Part shown: piece after piece, positions 33,601 through 44,923 of the stretch | Numbering within the stretch: the first letter of the stretch is position 1 | Layout of the letters: each line of letters begins with the position of its first letter | From: Dicaeum eximium | Lineage: Eukaryota; Chordata; Aves; Passeriformes; Dicaeidae | NCBI GenBank assembly: GCA_013396995.1 | Contig: VWZP01007855.1 | Coordinates: 1,373,510-1,437,509, forward strand | Length of the DNA stretch: 64,000 nt | Direction: 5' to 3' | Position numbers and translations under genes: made by a program | Notes under the pieces: generated by a model | What the model saw: the letters and a program-made list of their open reading frames with translations, nothing else | Databases searched by the model: none | What the model was told of the DNA's origin: nothing

Positions 33601-36081
33601 TGCTTTGTGCAACAGAGGGCAGCAGCTCACAGAACCAGCAGCAATTAATTCCTCAGCTCCTGGAGGCCACCAGCCTGGACTGAAGCTATAGATGAGAAGA
33701 TGGGACTAAAAAAAGCCTCACCACAGTCAGCAGAACCAGCATCCTGCCCTGCACCAAGCACACAACACACCTGCAAGTAAGCTCTTTCATACTAATGTCC
33801 TTCTTTATCAACTATTTATTATTAAAAGCTGTTTAAACAGCATCATCATGTCGATGAGGCAAGAGTTTCAGGACAGGATTTATTCCCTCTCCATTGGTGC
33901 ATAAGCCTCTTTCTGAAGGTAGTTTCTGCCAACATTCACAGCAGGTGACAGCTTGGACTAAAGAATCCATACAAGAGGTTTTGTGTTTAATCAGGCATTT
34001 TTCGTTTCAAGAGCCAGAAGGACTTGAAAAGTTCCAGGCACAAATCAGAGCAGGGAATGGTGCATAAGACTGAGGCCCTCGAGTTGGCAGCAGCTGCCTG
34101 ACCTCCAGCAGGAGCAGGATTTCCAGATCAGTGCTCCCCAGCCCTGAGCTAGTGCTGCTCTCCTCTAGTCAGCTCACTTGGCAACCCAGCCATGCACACG
34201 GGGAGATCTCTGCTCCTACTTTGCAGTATATTTGCCTGCAGACACTTGGATAACTCTGACAAAGTGACAAATCCTCCCAGAGAGCCCTCACTAGCCTGAA
34301 TACAGATGCAATCACGAAAGCATTGCCAACACCTGCATGTAAAACTGCTCCTAAAACTGACTTCTAACTGCAGAGCCCCCCAGAAGATCTGGTGGGGCAG
34401 GGTGCTGATGAATAACTCTAGGTACTCCTTTACCCTTTAGAAAAAAGGGTCAAATATGTAATTAACAGTTACAAACAAAATCTTATGGAATCACAAAAAC
34501 ACATCTATTTTAAATAGATATTTTTCATGCCAGCAGCAAGGGAAGGAAATCACAGTCTCTGCAAGAATTCCAGTGGACTAAAGATTAGCTGTACAGAAGC
34601 TCATTAGGAAGGTTTTGTATGAACCACAAGGTAGAGAAAATGGTATAAAAAGCTCCCTGTGAGACTACTCACATCATACTAATGGGCATCAAGGAATGAA
34701 CATAACAGTAAGAACCACCCACAAACAACCAAAGTCAGTTTGTGACGCATCATAAAGAAGCTGATGGAGAAAGCAAGTGGTACATGAGGTTAGAAGTATC
34801 ACACAGCTGTAAAGTCTTTAAAAAGTAGAGTAAATTGCACATAGAGCAGGTAGAAGCAGAAAGCAGATTTTCCTTTCTGGCTAGGTTTGCACATAAGAGG
34901 TCTGAGGAAAAGCCCTGATAGGGTTAAGTGCTGGGGAATATTTCCTTCTTGTCAGACAGATGCTCGGAGGCTGCACAAGGGGCACAAGACCGTGTTTGCA
35001 TTGGGCTGGCTGCCAAGGGTTGTTGCTGTAGACTCTGGGTTAATTAACTTCACCCAAGGCCCCACCAACTGCAGAGCTTTGGGCATCTCCCAGCAGCTCC
35101 AGCAAGGAGATTTCACACACAGATCCTGTCTGAGACCCCTCGGTTTGGGGCAGCTTGAGGGGAAAGAGCCTTTTTCACTTCCCCTGCAGAAATCCCTGCA
35201 ACTCAGGTAGGCACAAATCAAACCCAGCTGCCTTAAGCAACAGACTTGGATTATTTTCTTTTACCTCCCTGCAGTGATATCACATATCTGCAATTATCAA
35301 GGGTATCAGCAAATCTGAAATAGAAAAAGCTCACTAGCATTTGTAAAAGCTGTATTATACATTGCAATGTGGTATACTTTGTGAGGGCACAGTCAGAGGG
35401 CTTTACCCACTGCCACAGGATGGTCTCCGGATTTAAACAGCTTGTACTAAGCCTGTTTTCTGAGCTGAAAAGTAGTTTACAACAGGATGTAAAGAAGTTT
35501 TGTTCCCTGAGTAACGATGATGCTCAGCTGTGGAGGGCTCAGCCGCCCTCTCCCAGGCATGTTCCTACAACCACTTGAGATCAGGGCGATCATTCCAAAT
35601 ACCGAAAAAATGAATTTTTGCAGGCATTTGCTAACTAGAAGGAGGAGCTGCGAGCCTCCTGCCCTCTCAGTGCCCACCCACACCAGCACCCGGGCTGACC
35701 CTCGGAAGCAGCATCCCACCGCAAGAGTTTAAACGCAGCCACATCATCCCTCTTAACAGGGAGCAAAAGCGACCTCCCGCTCCCGAGACCTCCGGGACCG
35801 GAGGAATTTCTGGGACAGTGAAATTTGGGGCTCAGCAGGAATGCGGTAGTGACGCACTTGAGGCGCGGCTGTAAAAACCCGTGTAGCGCAGCGTTGGTGG
35901 TATAGTGGTGAGCATAGCTGCCTTCCAAGCAGTTGACCCGGGTTCGATTCCCGGCCAACGCAGCTTTATTTTGCTTAGGTTTATTGTATGTTCCTTCCCC
36001 CCTCACTTTATATTTTCCTTCCTACCTCACCTGCCCGCTGCAGCTCTCCAGGTACCGCTCCAGCGGCGAGACGCCCTCCAT
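27561..36081 (-). CDS. TBPL2: TBPL2 (TATA-box-binding protein-like 2, TBP2/TRF3), complete, 7 coding exons
   Basis: A vertebrate TBP paralogue that replaces TBP for RNA polymerase II initiation in growing oocytes. Coding exons on the minus strand are 36081-36031, 33151-32766, 32033-31946, 31719-31628, 30579-30412, 29449-29355 and 27640-27561. Joined they give 960 nt, 319 residues, with all phases consistent and all introns GT-AG. Residues 1-138 are a divergent N-terminal domain with the TBPL2-specific [12 protein letters not shown] motif and a [12 protein letters not shown] stretch. Residues 140-319 are the bipartite saddle. The four DNA-kinking phenylalanines are present: F177 and F194, F268 and F285, spaced 17 and 91 apart as in [23 protein letters not shown] and the ending [10 protein letters not shown] place it with TBPL2 rather than TBP. 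The start is the ATG of a short first exon that resembles the human MEQEETYLELYLDQC region. Confidence 0.95.
29355..29449 (-). CDS. TBPL2: TBPL2 coding exon 6
   Basis: 95 nt, residues 262-293 ([20 protein letters not shown]...), with F268 and F285. Acceptor GGAACAG|CTATGA, donor ACTG|GTAAGT. Confidence 0.97.
29697..29925 (-). repeat. CR1 3' end, antisense, in TBPL2 intron 5, with a duplicated 36-bp flank
   Basis: CR1 from about 29730 (AATCATGGAATGGCCTGGCT, CACTATCCCAGGGTGCTCCA, ACACTTCCAGGGATCCAGGG). The 36 bp at 29697-29732 match 30591-30626, next to TBPL2 exon 5, at 33 of 36 positions. Confidence 0.82.
30412..30579 (-). CDS. TBPL2: TBPL2 coding exon 5
   Basis: 168 nt, residues 206-261 ([20 protein letters not shown]...VLTHQQFS), linking the two saddle repeats. 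Acceptor CCCTCAG|CGAAGA, donor AGCAG|GTAGGA. Confidence 0.97.
30591..30772 (-). repeat. CR1 3' end, antisense, just upstream of TBPL2 exon 5
   Basis: CR1 from about 30624 (AATCACAGAATCCCAGAATG, ATTATTCCAGAGTGCTCCAA, AACTTCCAGGGATGGGG). The CR1 tail ends about 45 bp from the exon 5 acceptor, so the exon's intronic pyrimidine tract sits directly beside the element. Confidence 0.82.
31628..31719 (-). CDS. TBPL2: TBPL2 coding exon 4
   Basis: 92 nt, residues 176-205 ([20 protein letters not shown]...), with intercalating F177 and F194. Acceptor TTGTAG|AGGTTT, donor AAAAG|GTATTT. Confidence 0.96.
31946..32033 (-). CDS. TBPL2: TBPL2 coding exon 3
   Basis: 88 nt, residues 146-175 ([16 protein letters not shown]...EYNPK), first strand and helix of the saddle. 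Acceptor CCTCAG|GAATAT, donor AAG|GTAAAT. Confidence 0.96.
32766..33151 (-). CDS. TBPL2: TBPL2 coding exon 2
   Basis: 386 nt, residues 18-145: [20 protein letters not shown], then [16 protein letters not shown], a Ser/Glu-rich stretch, and [11 protein letters not shown] at the start of the core. Acceptor TTCAAG|GATGAC, donor CTACA|GTAAGT. Confidence 0.93.
35891..35962 (+). tRNA. tRNA-Gly (anticodon UCC)
   Basis: A 72-nt intronless tRNA that folds perfectly. The acceptor stem pairs GCGTTGG with CCAACGC, with A as discriminator. The anticodon stem pairs GCTGC with GCAGT around the loop CTTCCAA (anticodon TCC at 35924-35926). The T stem pairs CCGGG with CCCGG around TTCGATT. Internal promoter boxes are TGGTATAGTGG (A, 35898-35908) and GGTTCGATTCC (B, 35941-35951). 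TTTT at 35969-35972 is a pol III terminator. The sequence looks identical to mammalian tRNA-Gly-TCC as I know it. The gene lies inside TBPL2 intron 1, antisense to TBPL2, 68 bp from its first coding exon. Confidence 0.98.
35969..35972 (+). terminator. RNA polymerase III terminator of tRNA-Gly
   Basis: Four T residues, six bases after the mature tRNA end and 58 bases before the TBPL2 exon 1 donor. Confidence 0.7.
36031..36081 (-). CDS. TBPL2: TBPL2 coding exon 1 (17 codons)
   Basis: Reads [17 protein letters not shown] and ends at donor CAG|GTGAGG in phase 0, which fits exon 2. It is supported by the resemblance to the known YLELYLDQC-type N-terminus, and by an acceptor in the same phase; it has no independent transcript evidence. 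Confidence 0.75.
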
Positions 36082-36155
36082 GGACACAGCCGCAGGCACA
36101 AACCACCCAACCCTGCTCCGGTCCTGCTTTTAACCCCCAGGGACAGCTCCGGGGC

Positions 36156-36161
36156 CACGTG
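36156..36161 (-). promoter_or_regulatory. E-box CACGTG upstream of TBPL2
   Basis: Palindromic CACGTG 75 bp upstream of the TBPL2 ATG. E-boxes (CANNTG) are used by oocyte factors such as FIGLA, which would suit an oocyte gene. The link is inference; the motif is short. Confidence 0.25.
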
Positions 36162-36883
36162 CGGCTGGTCAGGGGGCAGAGCCCATCACAGCTGGGAGTT
36201 TTAACCTCATCAGGCACCCTTGCAGCCTCTGGCCTGCCTGCACGCCTGTCTGCGAGAGTTTGCCCCGTCCTGCAGGAATAGAGAAATCGGGGTGCTCTTC
36301 TCGTGTGCTTCACAGGAGCCCTAAACCACACCCTGTGCTCAAGCTCCTCTGAGCCTGCTTTCCTCTGCAGGGTTGAAGAGAAATGGAGTTGGACCTGTAG
36401 TTTAGACCTTGCACAGACTATGCTTTTTAACAAGTGTCATGTGCCCCTTAATTTCTCCCACCTGCCTCATCGAGTGCAATGAGGCACATCTGATCCTTCG
36501 AGAGAAGCCCCCCGCAGCCAAAAATGTAAACTTCAGACTGAAGGCATTGAGATGAATTGGTTGATTCTCAGCTGGGCTAACACTGCCTTGGGGGGTGGGG
36601 TGGGGACAAGCCTTTACTCTTTATATTCACTGTCCTCCCCGTGCAGGCATTTCCCCTCTGCAGCGTTCTTCTGCCCTCTGTAAGTGAGGATTTAGGGCCA
36701 TTCCCTTTTCCCATGTCCCGGTGTGAGGCAGCACGTTCCCAGGAAGGAGCTCATGTTGTGCCTGGCTGAGGGATGCTGTGGGAGGCTCCCTGACACAGTT
36801 TGGCTTGGGCTCTGCTTGAGTCGATGCCAGCAGTTGCTGTCGGATTTGTTCCTTCTCTCCTGGCCTGTTGCTGTGTGGTGATG

Positions 36884-36951
36884 ATGGATGGATGGATGGA
36901 TGGATGGATGGATGGATGGATGGATGGATGGATGGATGGATGGATGGATGG
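36884..36951 (+). repeat. Microsatellite (ATGG)17
   Basis: Seventeen uninterrupted ATGG units; also encodes chance open frames of WMDG-type or IHPS-type repeats on the two strands. Confidence 0.98.
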
Positions 36952-38739
36952 CTATGGAGGCACAGCAGGGAACACATCCCTGTGCCTGCCTGGGCTGCTG
37001 GATGTCGTGATCACTGCACCTGTTGCTCTGCCAGACAGGACTTTGCAGTGAGATTTGCTGGCAAACAGCAAGCTCAGCTGAAGAAAGGCTTTGGAAGAAG
37101 ATGTCAAGGCTCAGCCATGCAGCAGGTCCTTGGGAGGTGCTGCCAGGCTCTTCTCACTGCCCCAGAGGTGCAAATGCTTAGATTAATGTCCTCTATCCGA
37201 GGAACAGAGCATACATGGCTAATGAGCATCCTTCCCTCCTCAGCCAGCCTGCTGGGCTTGTTTGTGGTATTTCTGGGATTGCCTTACAAGTGAGTAATAA
37301 AAGGTGCCAAATCCTCCCAGCTCCAGAAAAATCCAGCCTCAAGCAGGTTGATTTACATCACACAGCCTGTCCTGGAGGCAAATCAGGCGGCAAAGCAAGG
37401 AGAGGACTCAGAGAGGTTGTACTTTGAGTTAGGGAAGCTGGTGGATCTAACTCGGGTCAGCTCAGGCTGGTTAAATCTAAAATGCCCCATTTAGGGCTGG
37501 CAGGTGATTGGGGTGCTTGCAGACAGCTCCGTGGTCTCAGCTGCCTTTGTGGGCACACCAGGATGGGGGCTCTGCTCCCACCAGCAGTGCCAGCCCAGCT
37601 CTCCCAGCTGGTTCCTGACAGCGGGGCCTGCCCTGCCCACAGAAATACTGACCTGAGCACAGGGGCGGTGCTGAGTGTTGCCCTTGCAGTGATGTCTCAG
37701 GGGCCCACGAGGTTGGTGCTCCCTCCGTGTGTGACACTGTTGCTGTGCTTAATTTGGGAAGCTGGGGGTGCTCCTGGGGCTGCCCTGGTGTGGCCCTGCC
37801 TGCAGCAATGCAGCTGTAGTGCTGTGAATGTCCTCAGCTGATTAATCCTTCATTGCAGAACCTCCTGGAGAGGAGATACGTTCGTCCTGCAGCCCCTGGG
37901 AACTGATTTGTCTGCATTTTGTGAACCTGAGATACAGAAGGTCAAATTATGGTGTTCAAGTGAGTGAGGCTACATCAGAGAGGAACATAAAATACAAATC
38001 TCTTTATACTGGTGTTGTTTCTTGCCTTGAATAAAGACAAATGGCAGGGGCACAAGGAAGTGTTGAGATTTTGGCATTTGTTGAGTGTTGAGGTTTTTGG
38101 AGTCATGGAGTTTGATTAAATGGGTGAAAGATTCTTTACCCATTTGAAGGAGGGAAGATAATAATCAAAGTCAAATAATATTAGAAAGCTGAGAGAGCAC
38201 CTGAGGATCCAAGAGTCACACTGTGTGTGCAGTTCAAGCTTTCAGGGTTGCTTTGCTGTAGAGGAAGGGTCCTCTGGCCACTGCCCAAAGGAGGGCAGGG
38301 ATGGCTGTGCCTCGGGAGGGCTCTGTGCTCGCAGCCTCCTCTTCCAGGCTGGGCACCTGCCCAGTGGGGGAGGCTCCATGAGATGAGGGGGGTGTGCAGT
38401 GATGGGGAGCCCTGGGGAGTGAAGGTTCAGGTGCTGGGAGGGCCAGAGAGCAGGAGGCACCAAATCCCTGGGCTTCTCCCCAGAGCCTCCCAAATTCTGT
38501 GTCTCTCCTTCTTAGTCAGCAGAGGCATCACTCCTTCTCTGCTCTTTCCTTCTTCAGTGGGAGACTGACCCCTGTCATGGTTTGGACAGATATTAATGCA
38601 AAATGTACCATTTAGAACTCATGAGACCTACCTGCTTAATTTCTGATCATCCAAGATAAATAATATCAGAAAATGCAACTATTCTTCCCATGCCAATTTT
38701 AAAAAAGACTATTTCTCTCTCAAACTGTCTGGGGTTCCA

Positions 38740-38814
38740 CCCCCCCCCTTTTTTTTTTTCTCCTCTCCCTTTTCCCCCCCTCCCTCTCTTCTTTTCCTCT
38801 CTTTCTTTCTCCCC
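38740..38814 (+). repeat. 75-nt uninterrupted pyrimidine run
   Basis: Only C and T from 38740 to 38814, including C9 and T11 runs. Such tracts can adopt unusual DNA structures and are prone to sequencing error. Confidence 0.95.
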
Positions 38815-41800
38815 GCCCCACCTTTTAAATTCCTTTGGAAAGCAGCAGCCATCCAGAGCCCGGCCAGCTCAGGGCAGGGAAGGCGCCGCTGGAGGAGCCT
38901 TTCCCCACCTTCCCTGACCGGCTGATGAATCACTGCAGCTCAGAGTTACTGTAATGGTGACTTGTCATGAGCCTTAATTAGCAAATTGGTTCATTTTACT
39001 TAGAAAGTTGATGATTAGCGCAACAGTAAGTGCTGTGTGTGTCCTTTGTAAGAGTCATTCAGTGTCACTCTTCCTTGGATAACAAATTGAGGAAGACTGT
39101 TCCACAGAGCTCCTGCTAGCACGCCTCCATCAGCCTCTTACACATTTCTGTAGCAGGCACTGCTGCACCACCTGGGTGCTGTAATCTCCTTAGGGGATGG
39201 GACTAATCACAGGAGACTTCCAAAAACCTGGAAGGGACAAGGAGCAAGTCATTAAGGAACCTCTACCTGTTTAATTCATCAGTGCTCTGCACAGCTGCAT
39301 TCGATTCTAGCAGGCTCTAAATGCTTTGCTGCTTGCTTTGAAGTTGGTTAATCTGGTTTGGCTTTATCTTATCTTTTTTAGGAGCCAGTTTCAGAATTAA
39401 AAGCTTGTGAGTGACAGTGTTCTGCTTTCTGCTCTCCTGAGCTTTATGCTAAACCTTTATAGCTGTAATTGTCTCAGAAGAGTGTAGCTTGTCTCAGGTG
39501 TAGCTTCCATCTCCCGGTGCCTTCCCTGCCTTTGGAGCACGTAGAAGAGCAACTGAGAGCTGGACTGTGTTCCAAGGGAAAAAAATCAATATATTATGCA
39601 CAAGGTGCCTCCAAATTCAGCAGTTCCTAATTAGTCCAGGAGCCAGCACTCCTCTGTCAACAGCAGAATCCAAGTCTTGTTGAGGAGGTTGTTCCTTCTG
39701 TGTGGTTTAGCCTTGTTTTGGCTCCCTGTGCCTTGATTCCCATCATGTCAGGGATGTAAATAGAATGAGGTGCTGAGGGGGAGCCCAGAGAGGGTCAGGG
39801 AGAGGAGCAGGTGAGCTGCAGTCATGTCAGTGGGAGCAGAGGATCTGCATGGAGCTGGAAAAGCTCCTGAGAAATGCCTGCAGCCCAAAGGGCAACTCAG
39901 AGAGAGATGCTGGAGTGCCCTTGGTCTGACAAGTGTGACCACCACCCTCATACTTTTCTGTCCCATAATACTCCATTCCAGACCTGATCAATGCCTGGCA
40001 GTATCAGCAGATACTGGATTTATTGCTGGGCAAGGAAAGAAGTTGCCATGACTACTCAGTGAGTAATAGCAATTAATTTGACTTTTAATTGTGAATTATT
40101 TAACATCATCATCAGGTTGTGCTGGTGTAAACATGAACAGAATCAGATCCATTAGAGTTGATATCTGGGTCTAACTTTACCTGTGTAAATCAGGAGTAAC
40201 CCTCTGGCAGAAGTGAGGTTACAGGGGTTGGAAGCTGAGCCAGAATCCAGTGTAATTTCCCAGGTTTACTGGGTGATGGGAAGGGCTGTCACTTCCCATT
40301 TACCTCCCAGTGCTGTGTGCCCCTCCCTGGATCAGATGATGCAGCCCAAATCACACAGGGGTAAGGCTGCCTCTTTGCCCTGCTTAAACTGGGGCTCTCT
40401 GATTCCCTGAGAGGGGCAGGAATGGGGGAATTTGATACTTTATGCAAACATTAGGGCACTTTGAGCATTTGTGTGCCAAGGCCTGTGCCTGCCATGCTCA
40501 CTGGAGGAGACCAGGGTGTGTTGGCTTTTGGATCAGGGGAGAAAATCACTTCTGACAGATGGGAAAGGAGTAAACTGGCTAGAAAAGAGCCATTTTTTCC
40601 TGGCTTCTACAGCTCTATTATGTGCAATGGAGACGCTAACTGCTCCCATGTCAGAGAATTGCTGAGAACCAGACCCAGAGAGGATTGCCAAATTCTCCAC
40701 TGAATGCCAGAGGAAGAAGCACTGTAAGTAGAAGTCATCTGTCTCAACTGAAAGGCTGAATGGTGACTTGAAAACTGTACAGTTATCTTCGTTTAATTTT
40801 CCTATCTATGTCAGGCAACAACCTGATTAAAGAAAGGAATTCTGTGTATTGTTTGCATAGAAATCCACTCATCCTGGCCCAGCCTCATGTGGGGCAGGGC
40901 ACAGCAGTCTATTTTTATTTTTCATTCTGTGCTGTATTTAAAATGTGTCCAGAAAAGGGGTGAATGGGATGAGGAGGGTTTTAAATATTGGCTGCCACCT
41001 TAATTGCAGCCTAGCAATGAATGGCTGCAGGCTTTCTTGGACAGCTCCTCCGTGGATGTCACACACAAATCCATCTGACACCTGGGTCAGAAGTATTCTT
41101 CAGTGCTTTTTGTTAAGTCATCTTTCCCACTTTCGTGCCAAAGGGTTTGGCTAAACTGAATTGCATTTAAATGAGGTGAGTGTGTGATGGATCGTCCAAG
41201 TGCTGCTGTTTCCCTCCAAGTTTTGTGACAAATTTCTCTAATGCAAACACCGAGTCTCATACCTTGAACTCGCTGCTGCAATTAAATACTGATCCTTTAA
41301 GCCTTATCTGGAAAAACAATATAGTAATAGCAGCCCTGCGTGTTTGCACAGAAAAGGAGAGGTGTGCACGCAGCAATGCTGGCAGAGCTCTGCTAATTCA
41401 GTTTGCAGGGGTCACAGTCACATGGAGACACCAGCAGTGACATTAGCACGTCCAGACCTTCAGTGCAAGCCCTCCAGGAATTAGAGCATGTTCTGTGATG
41501 CCTTCACTGCTGTGTCAGCTGAGCTGTGACACCACCGCAGTTTTTATCAGCTTATTGTACAACTAAATGCAAATACAATGAGTCAAAGAAGGGTGCTGAC
41601 CAATCACTGAATTCCCCCTAAAACTGAGTTTTGTCGGAGTGATCAGCAAGATAGAATGACTGACACTGGAATGAGTCTGCAGGGCACACAGCTCGGCGAT
41701 TAGTCAGTTCTCATTACCTCTTCCTCCAATTAACGTCAGCAAATCAGTGCTCCTGAATTGACAAGGACCTCAGGAGAAACTGAGCTTCCCCAAAACGCTG

Positions 41801-44222
41801 CCAGATGTCAGCAGAAGCTCCAATCCCCTCTCCTTGATGGTTCTGTACTTTTAACACACATAATTAACTGTTAACACCGTCCTGTTTCTGTCACTCCAGC
41901 CCTTCACCCGTGTCTGCTGATAAATGCTGTTGGTTTAGCTGTGATGGAGGAGTCTGTGCCCAGCTCTGCTGCCTCATGCTCCTGCACTGCATCTCATTTC
42001 CATGCTCATCCCAGCCTGAGATCCCTTTTGGTACAGCTTCATCACTCCATTTGGCTCTTCCTCCCTCCTCCTTGCTGTCTTTGCAGTTTCCCTCCAGCAG
42101 CATTTGGCTTTTATGGCCAGTGTCTGGAAGTGGAACATGAGTTCATTTTCCCCGTACTATCCAGGATACTATAGGGAATATTTTTATATATTTTTGGTAT
42201 CTGCAGGCTGTGGAGGAAGCTCACTTGTCACGGTGCCTTTCATTACAAAGGTATTATTTTTTTCCTCTTTTTTTTCCCTGTGACTTGTCAGGAATAATTA
42301 AATGCTGTGATTGCTTTGGTCCCCCTTCAATGGGCATTTACCCAACTCATAAATACAAGAGTAGCTCCCCTGAACTCTGTTTCCACTCAGGTAGAGTTGT
42401 GAAGGTTTGCTCAGTGATGATCTGAGGAAAACGAGGAACCCAGATGGGCTTATGGTTGGGAGGATCCCAAGCTGGTTGTTCTCTAAAACCCAAATAGTTT
42501 TGCTCAGATCAATTAAGATTTGCTTATTAACATTAAAAATACATTCATTCTCAGGTATTTTCACAGTCCCCTTTGCTCCAAAATTGGCATGGGCAGTGCT
42601 GCTGTGCAAAATAAATGAAGTGTGTGAAGACAGACAGTTAAAAGGCATTGAGGAATTTCAGACCTTTTACATCTCACTCAGCTTTCACCCAATTTGTTAA
42701 TGGGTCTGTTTTCCCCTGTGGGAAAATAAAGCTTTTCTCTCTGACATTTTATAAAGGACCTACTAAACCTTCTTTTGTCCCTTTGGGTAAAATCAGTTGA
42801 ATTGGCTTTTCTGGTGCCTTTCTGTTTTCCCTAGAGAATCTGAGTTGGTTCTTAACCCTTTCTGCACCCCAGGCCTTAGGACCAGTGTGACAGAAACCCT
42901 TAAAAGGCACAATGTGAGCAGCTGTAGGTTCACTAGGGAGGGGCTTATTACAGTGTAAAAAAAAATTGATGTATAGGTGAAGAGAAGAATATTTCCTCAT
43001 TTTAGGCGTGAGCTAAAATAGAAGCTTGCAGAGGAGTGCACGGTGAGTTTGTGACCTTGTTGGGAATTTCTGGATCTCCTGGGGCACCAGAGAACAGGAT
43101 GTGTCCTCAGACCTGAGGGTTTGTGAACATTTCCAGTGGGACACAGGTGTGTGCCACCACCAGGGATGGCAAACTGGGGACCTTGGCATGACACTCATTG
43201 TTCCAGGCAGGTGGACACATCCCCTGTGAAGCCTTAGACAAAATACTTTCCTATTAACCTACTCTGTGGTGGCAAGAGCAGCTGGGAGGGCTCCTGTGCT
43301 CTTTGATTTACCCAGACAGGCTACCAGGGTGTTTGCTGCACGCTTCCTCAGAAGTTTGTCACAGCCTGACACGCGTTGTTCCCGAAATGCCTGCAGAGCT
43401 CAATCCATGTCCTTCCCTGGCTGCAGGAGGAAAACGTGCTGAGCCAGCCTTGCAAGCTGCTCCAGCCATGGGACACCTGATCCTCAGGCTGAAGGGGCCC
43501 TCGGAGCACGAGGTCTGTCTGACTCTCCATTTCTTTTTTCTCCTCATCTCTCACTTCATTTTCTGTTTGCTGCTCCGTTTCAGGTGAATGGCAGGTGCTG
43601 AGGAGGGACACGTTGTGTTGGTGTTGCAAAGGTTGTTCTTTGCAAAGGAAAACATCTTTATTCCATAGGTATTGAAGAAGAAGAGTATTAGTTTAAAACC
43701 TGCCCTAGATCAATGTAGAACAGCCTAAATAACGAGCAGGTGCTGTGAATGATGAACAGGAGAAAAGGGTTTGGGCTGTCGCTGTTCCACCACGCAGGGA
43801 GTGTTTTACAGGAGACAAGGTGTTTTCTGTGTCATTTCTGCATTTGCTTTACTTAACAATAACCATTAACTATCCACTCTTAAAAATATCATCTTCTGCT
43901 AGGATGCTACTAAGAAAGAAGAAGACAATTTGGAACTTGCTTTGAAATAGCACTTCCATGGGAATTCAAAGCATGGTTATTATTATGCTGCTTGGAAAGC
44001 TGCTTTCTGTCCAGCTTCCCTGTGATCCCTTTAGCTCTATCTGATACCAAAGGCTTGAGATCTCCAGATTAGAAATTAAATTCCACCTCTGTGGCCCAGA
44101 CCTGATGACCTGCTGGAGTCACAGCAAATAGGTTTTCCTTTACAGTGAGTGCTTCCAGCTAAAGCTGTTGCTTTTTGGTCAAAATCAAACTTTTTTGGGA
44201 AAAAAAAAATCATTAAAGCCAC

Positions 44223-44922
44223 GTGATGCAGGTGTAGGAATAATAATTGACTTGAAATTGAGTAGGGATTATTCAGAGTGATGACAGGCCCTGGTCTTGC
44301 AGGGATCTAGGTGCTTGTTTTGTTCTGGCATGTGTGAGTACACAGGACAGTGGAGAGGGCTCTGTCCTGGGGGATTTAGGGGAGGCTGTGGCATGGCCAG
44401 GAGCTGTGCAGTTGGGATGGGTGGGTGGGATGCAGCACTCACAGCACCAGGCAGCAATTCCTGCTGCTAAGCTGGGTGTAAACCACAGCATTTCAGGGGT
44501 GGACAGGTCTGGTTTGGGTGTCTGGTACAGGAACAGGAGCCTGGGGAGGGCAGGAGAGGGATTTTCCCATTGCGGTTTCTGTTTTATTTTGCAAATGTAA
44601 AAACTGGGAGTGACTGGTGTCAGGCCTGTGCTGGGAGGTGGGGACTGAGGAGCCTCAAGGGAAAGTGGCAGAAATCATGATTTAAATGTGATCACTCTGA
44701 AGATGTCAGTCACTGAGGTGGGCACTCAGCTGTCTGGGTGTCTCTAATTGTGCTGCTCATAGCTGCTCATATTCTGAATGTGATAAAATGGAACAGTAAA
44801 GTTTTAAACCCAATTTTGGACTTTTCAGTGCTCTCTTACAATGATGAAATCCAGAAAAGGAAGGTGAATGTCATTTATAAATAAATAAATAAATATTTTT
44901 TTCCAGTGAGCTCTGAAACAGT
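44223..44922 (+). repeat. 700-bp duplication, first copy
   Basis: Matches 44924-45623 at an offset of 701 bp. The only difference I see is A at 44895 against G at 45596. Probably an assembly artefact; see findings. Confidence 0.95.
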
Positions 44923-44923
44923 N
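44923..44923. other. Single N between the duplicated segments (assembly join)
   Basis: One N sits exactly at the boundary of the two copies. Confidence 0.95.

Larger units (their letters stand above)
33152..36030 (-). other. TBPL2: TBPL2 intron 1
   Basis: About 2.9 kb, containing the tRNA gene on the opposite strand near its 5' end. No other gene or interspersed repeat recognised. Confidence 0.65.

Noticed and set aside
36800..37293. Open frames with WMDG or IHPS repeats
   Set aside because: Translation of the (ATGG)17 microsatellite, not a repeat protein.
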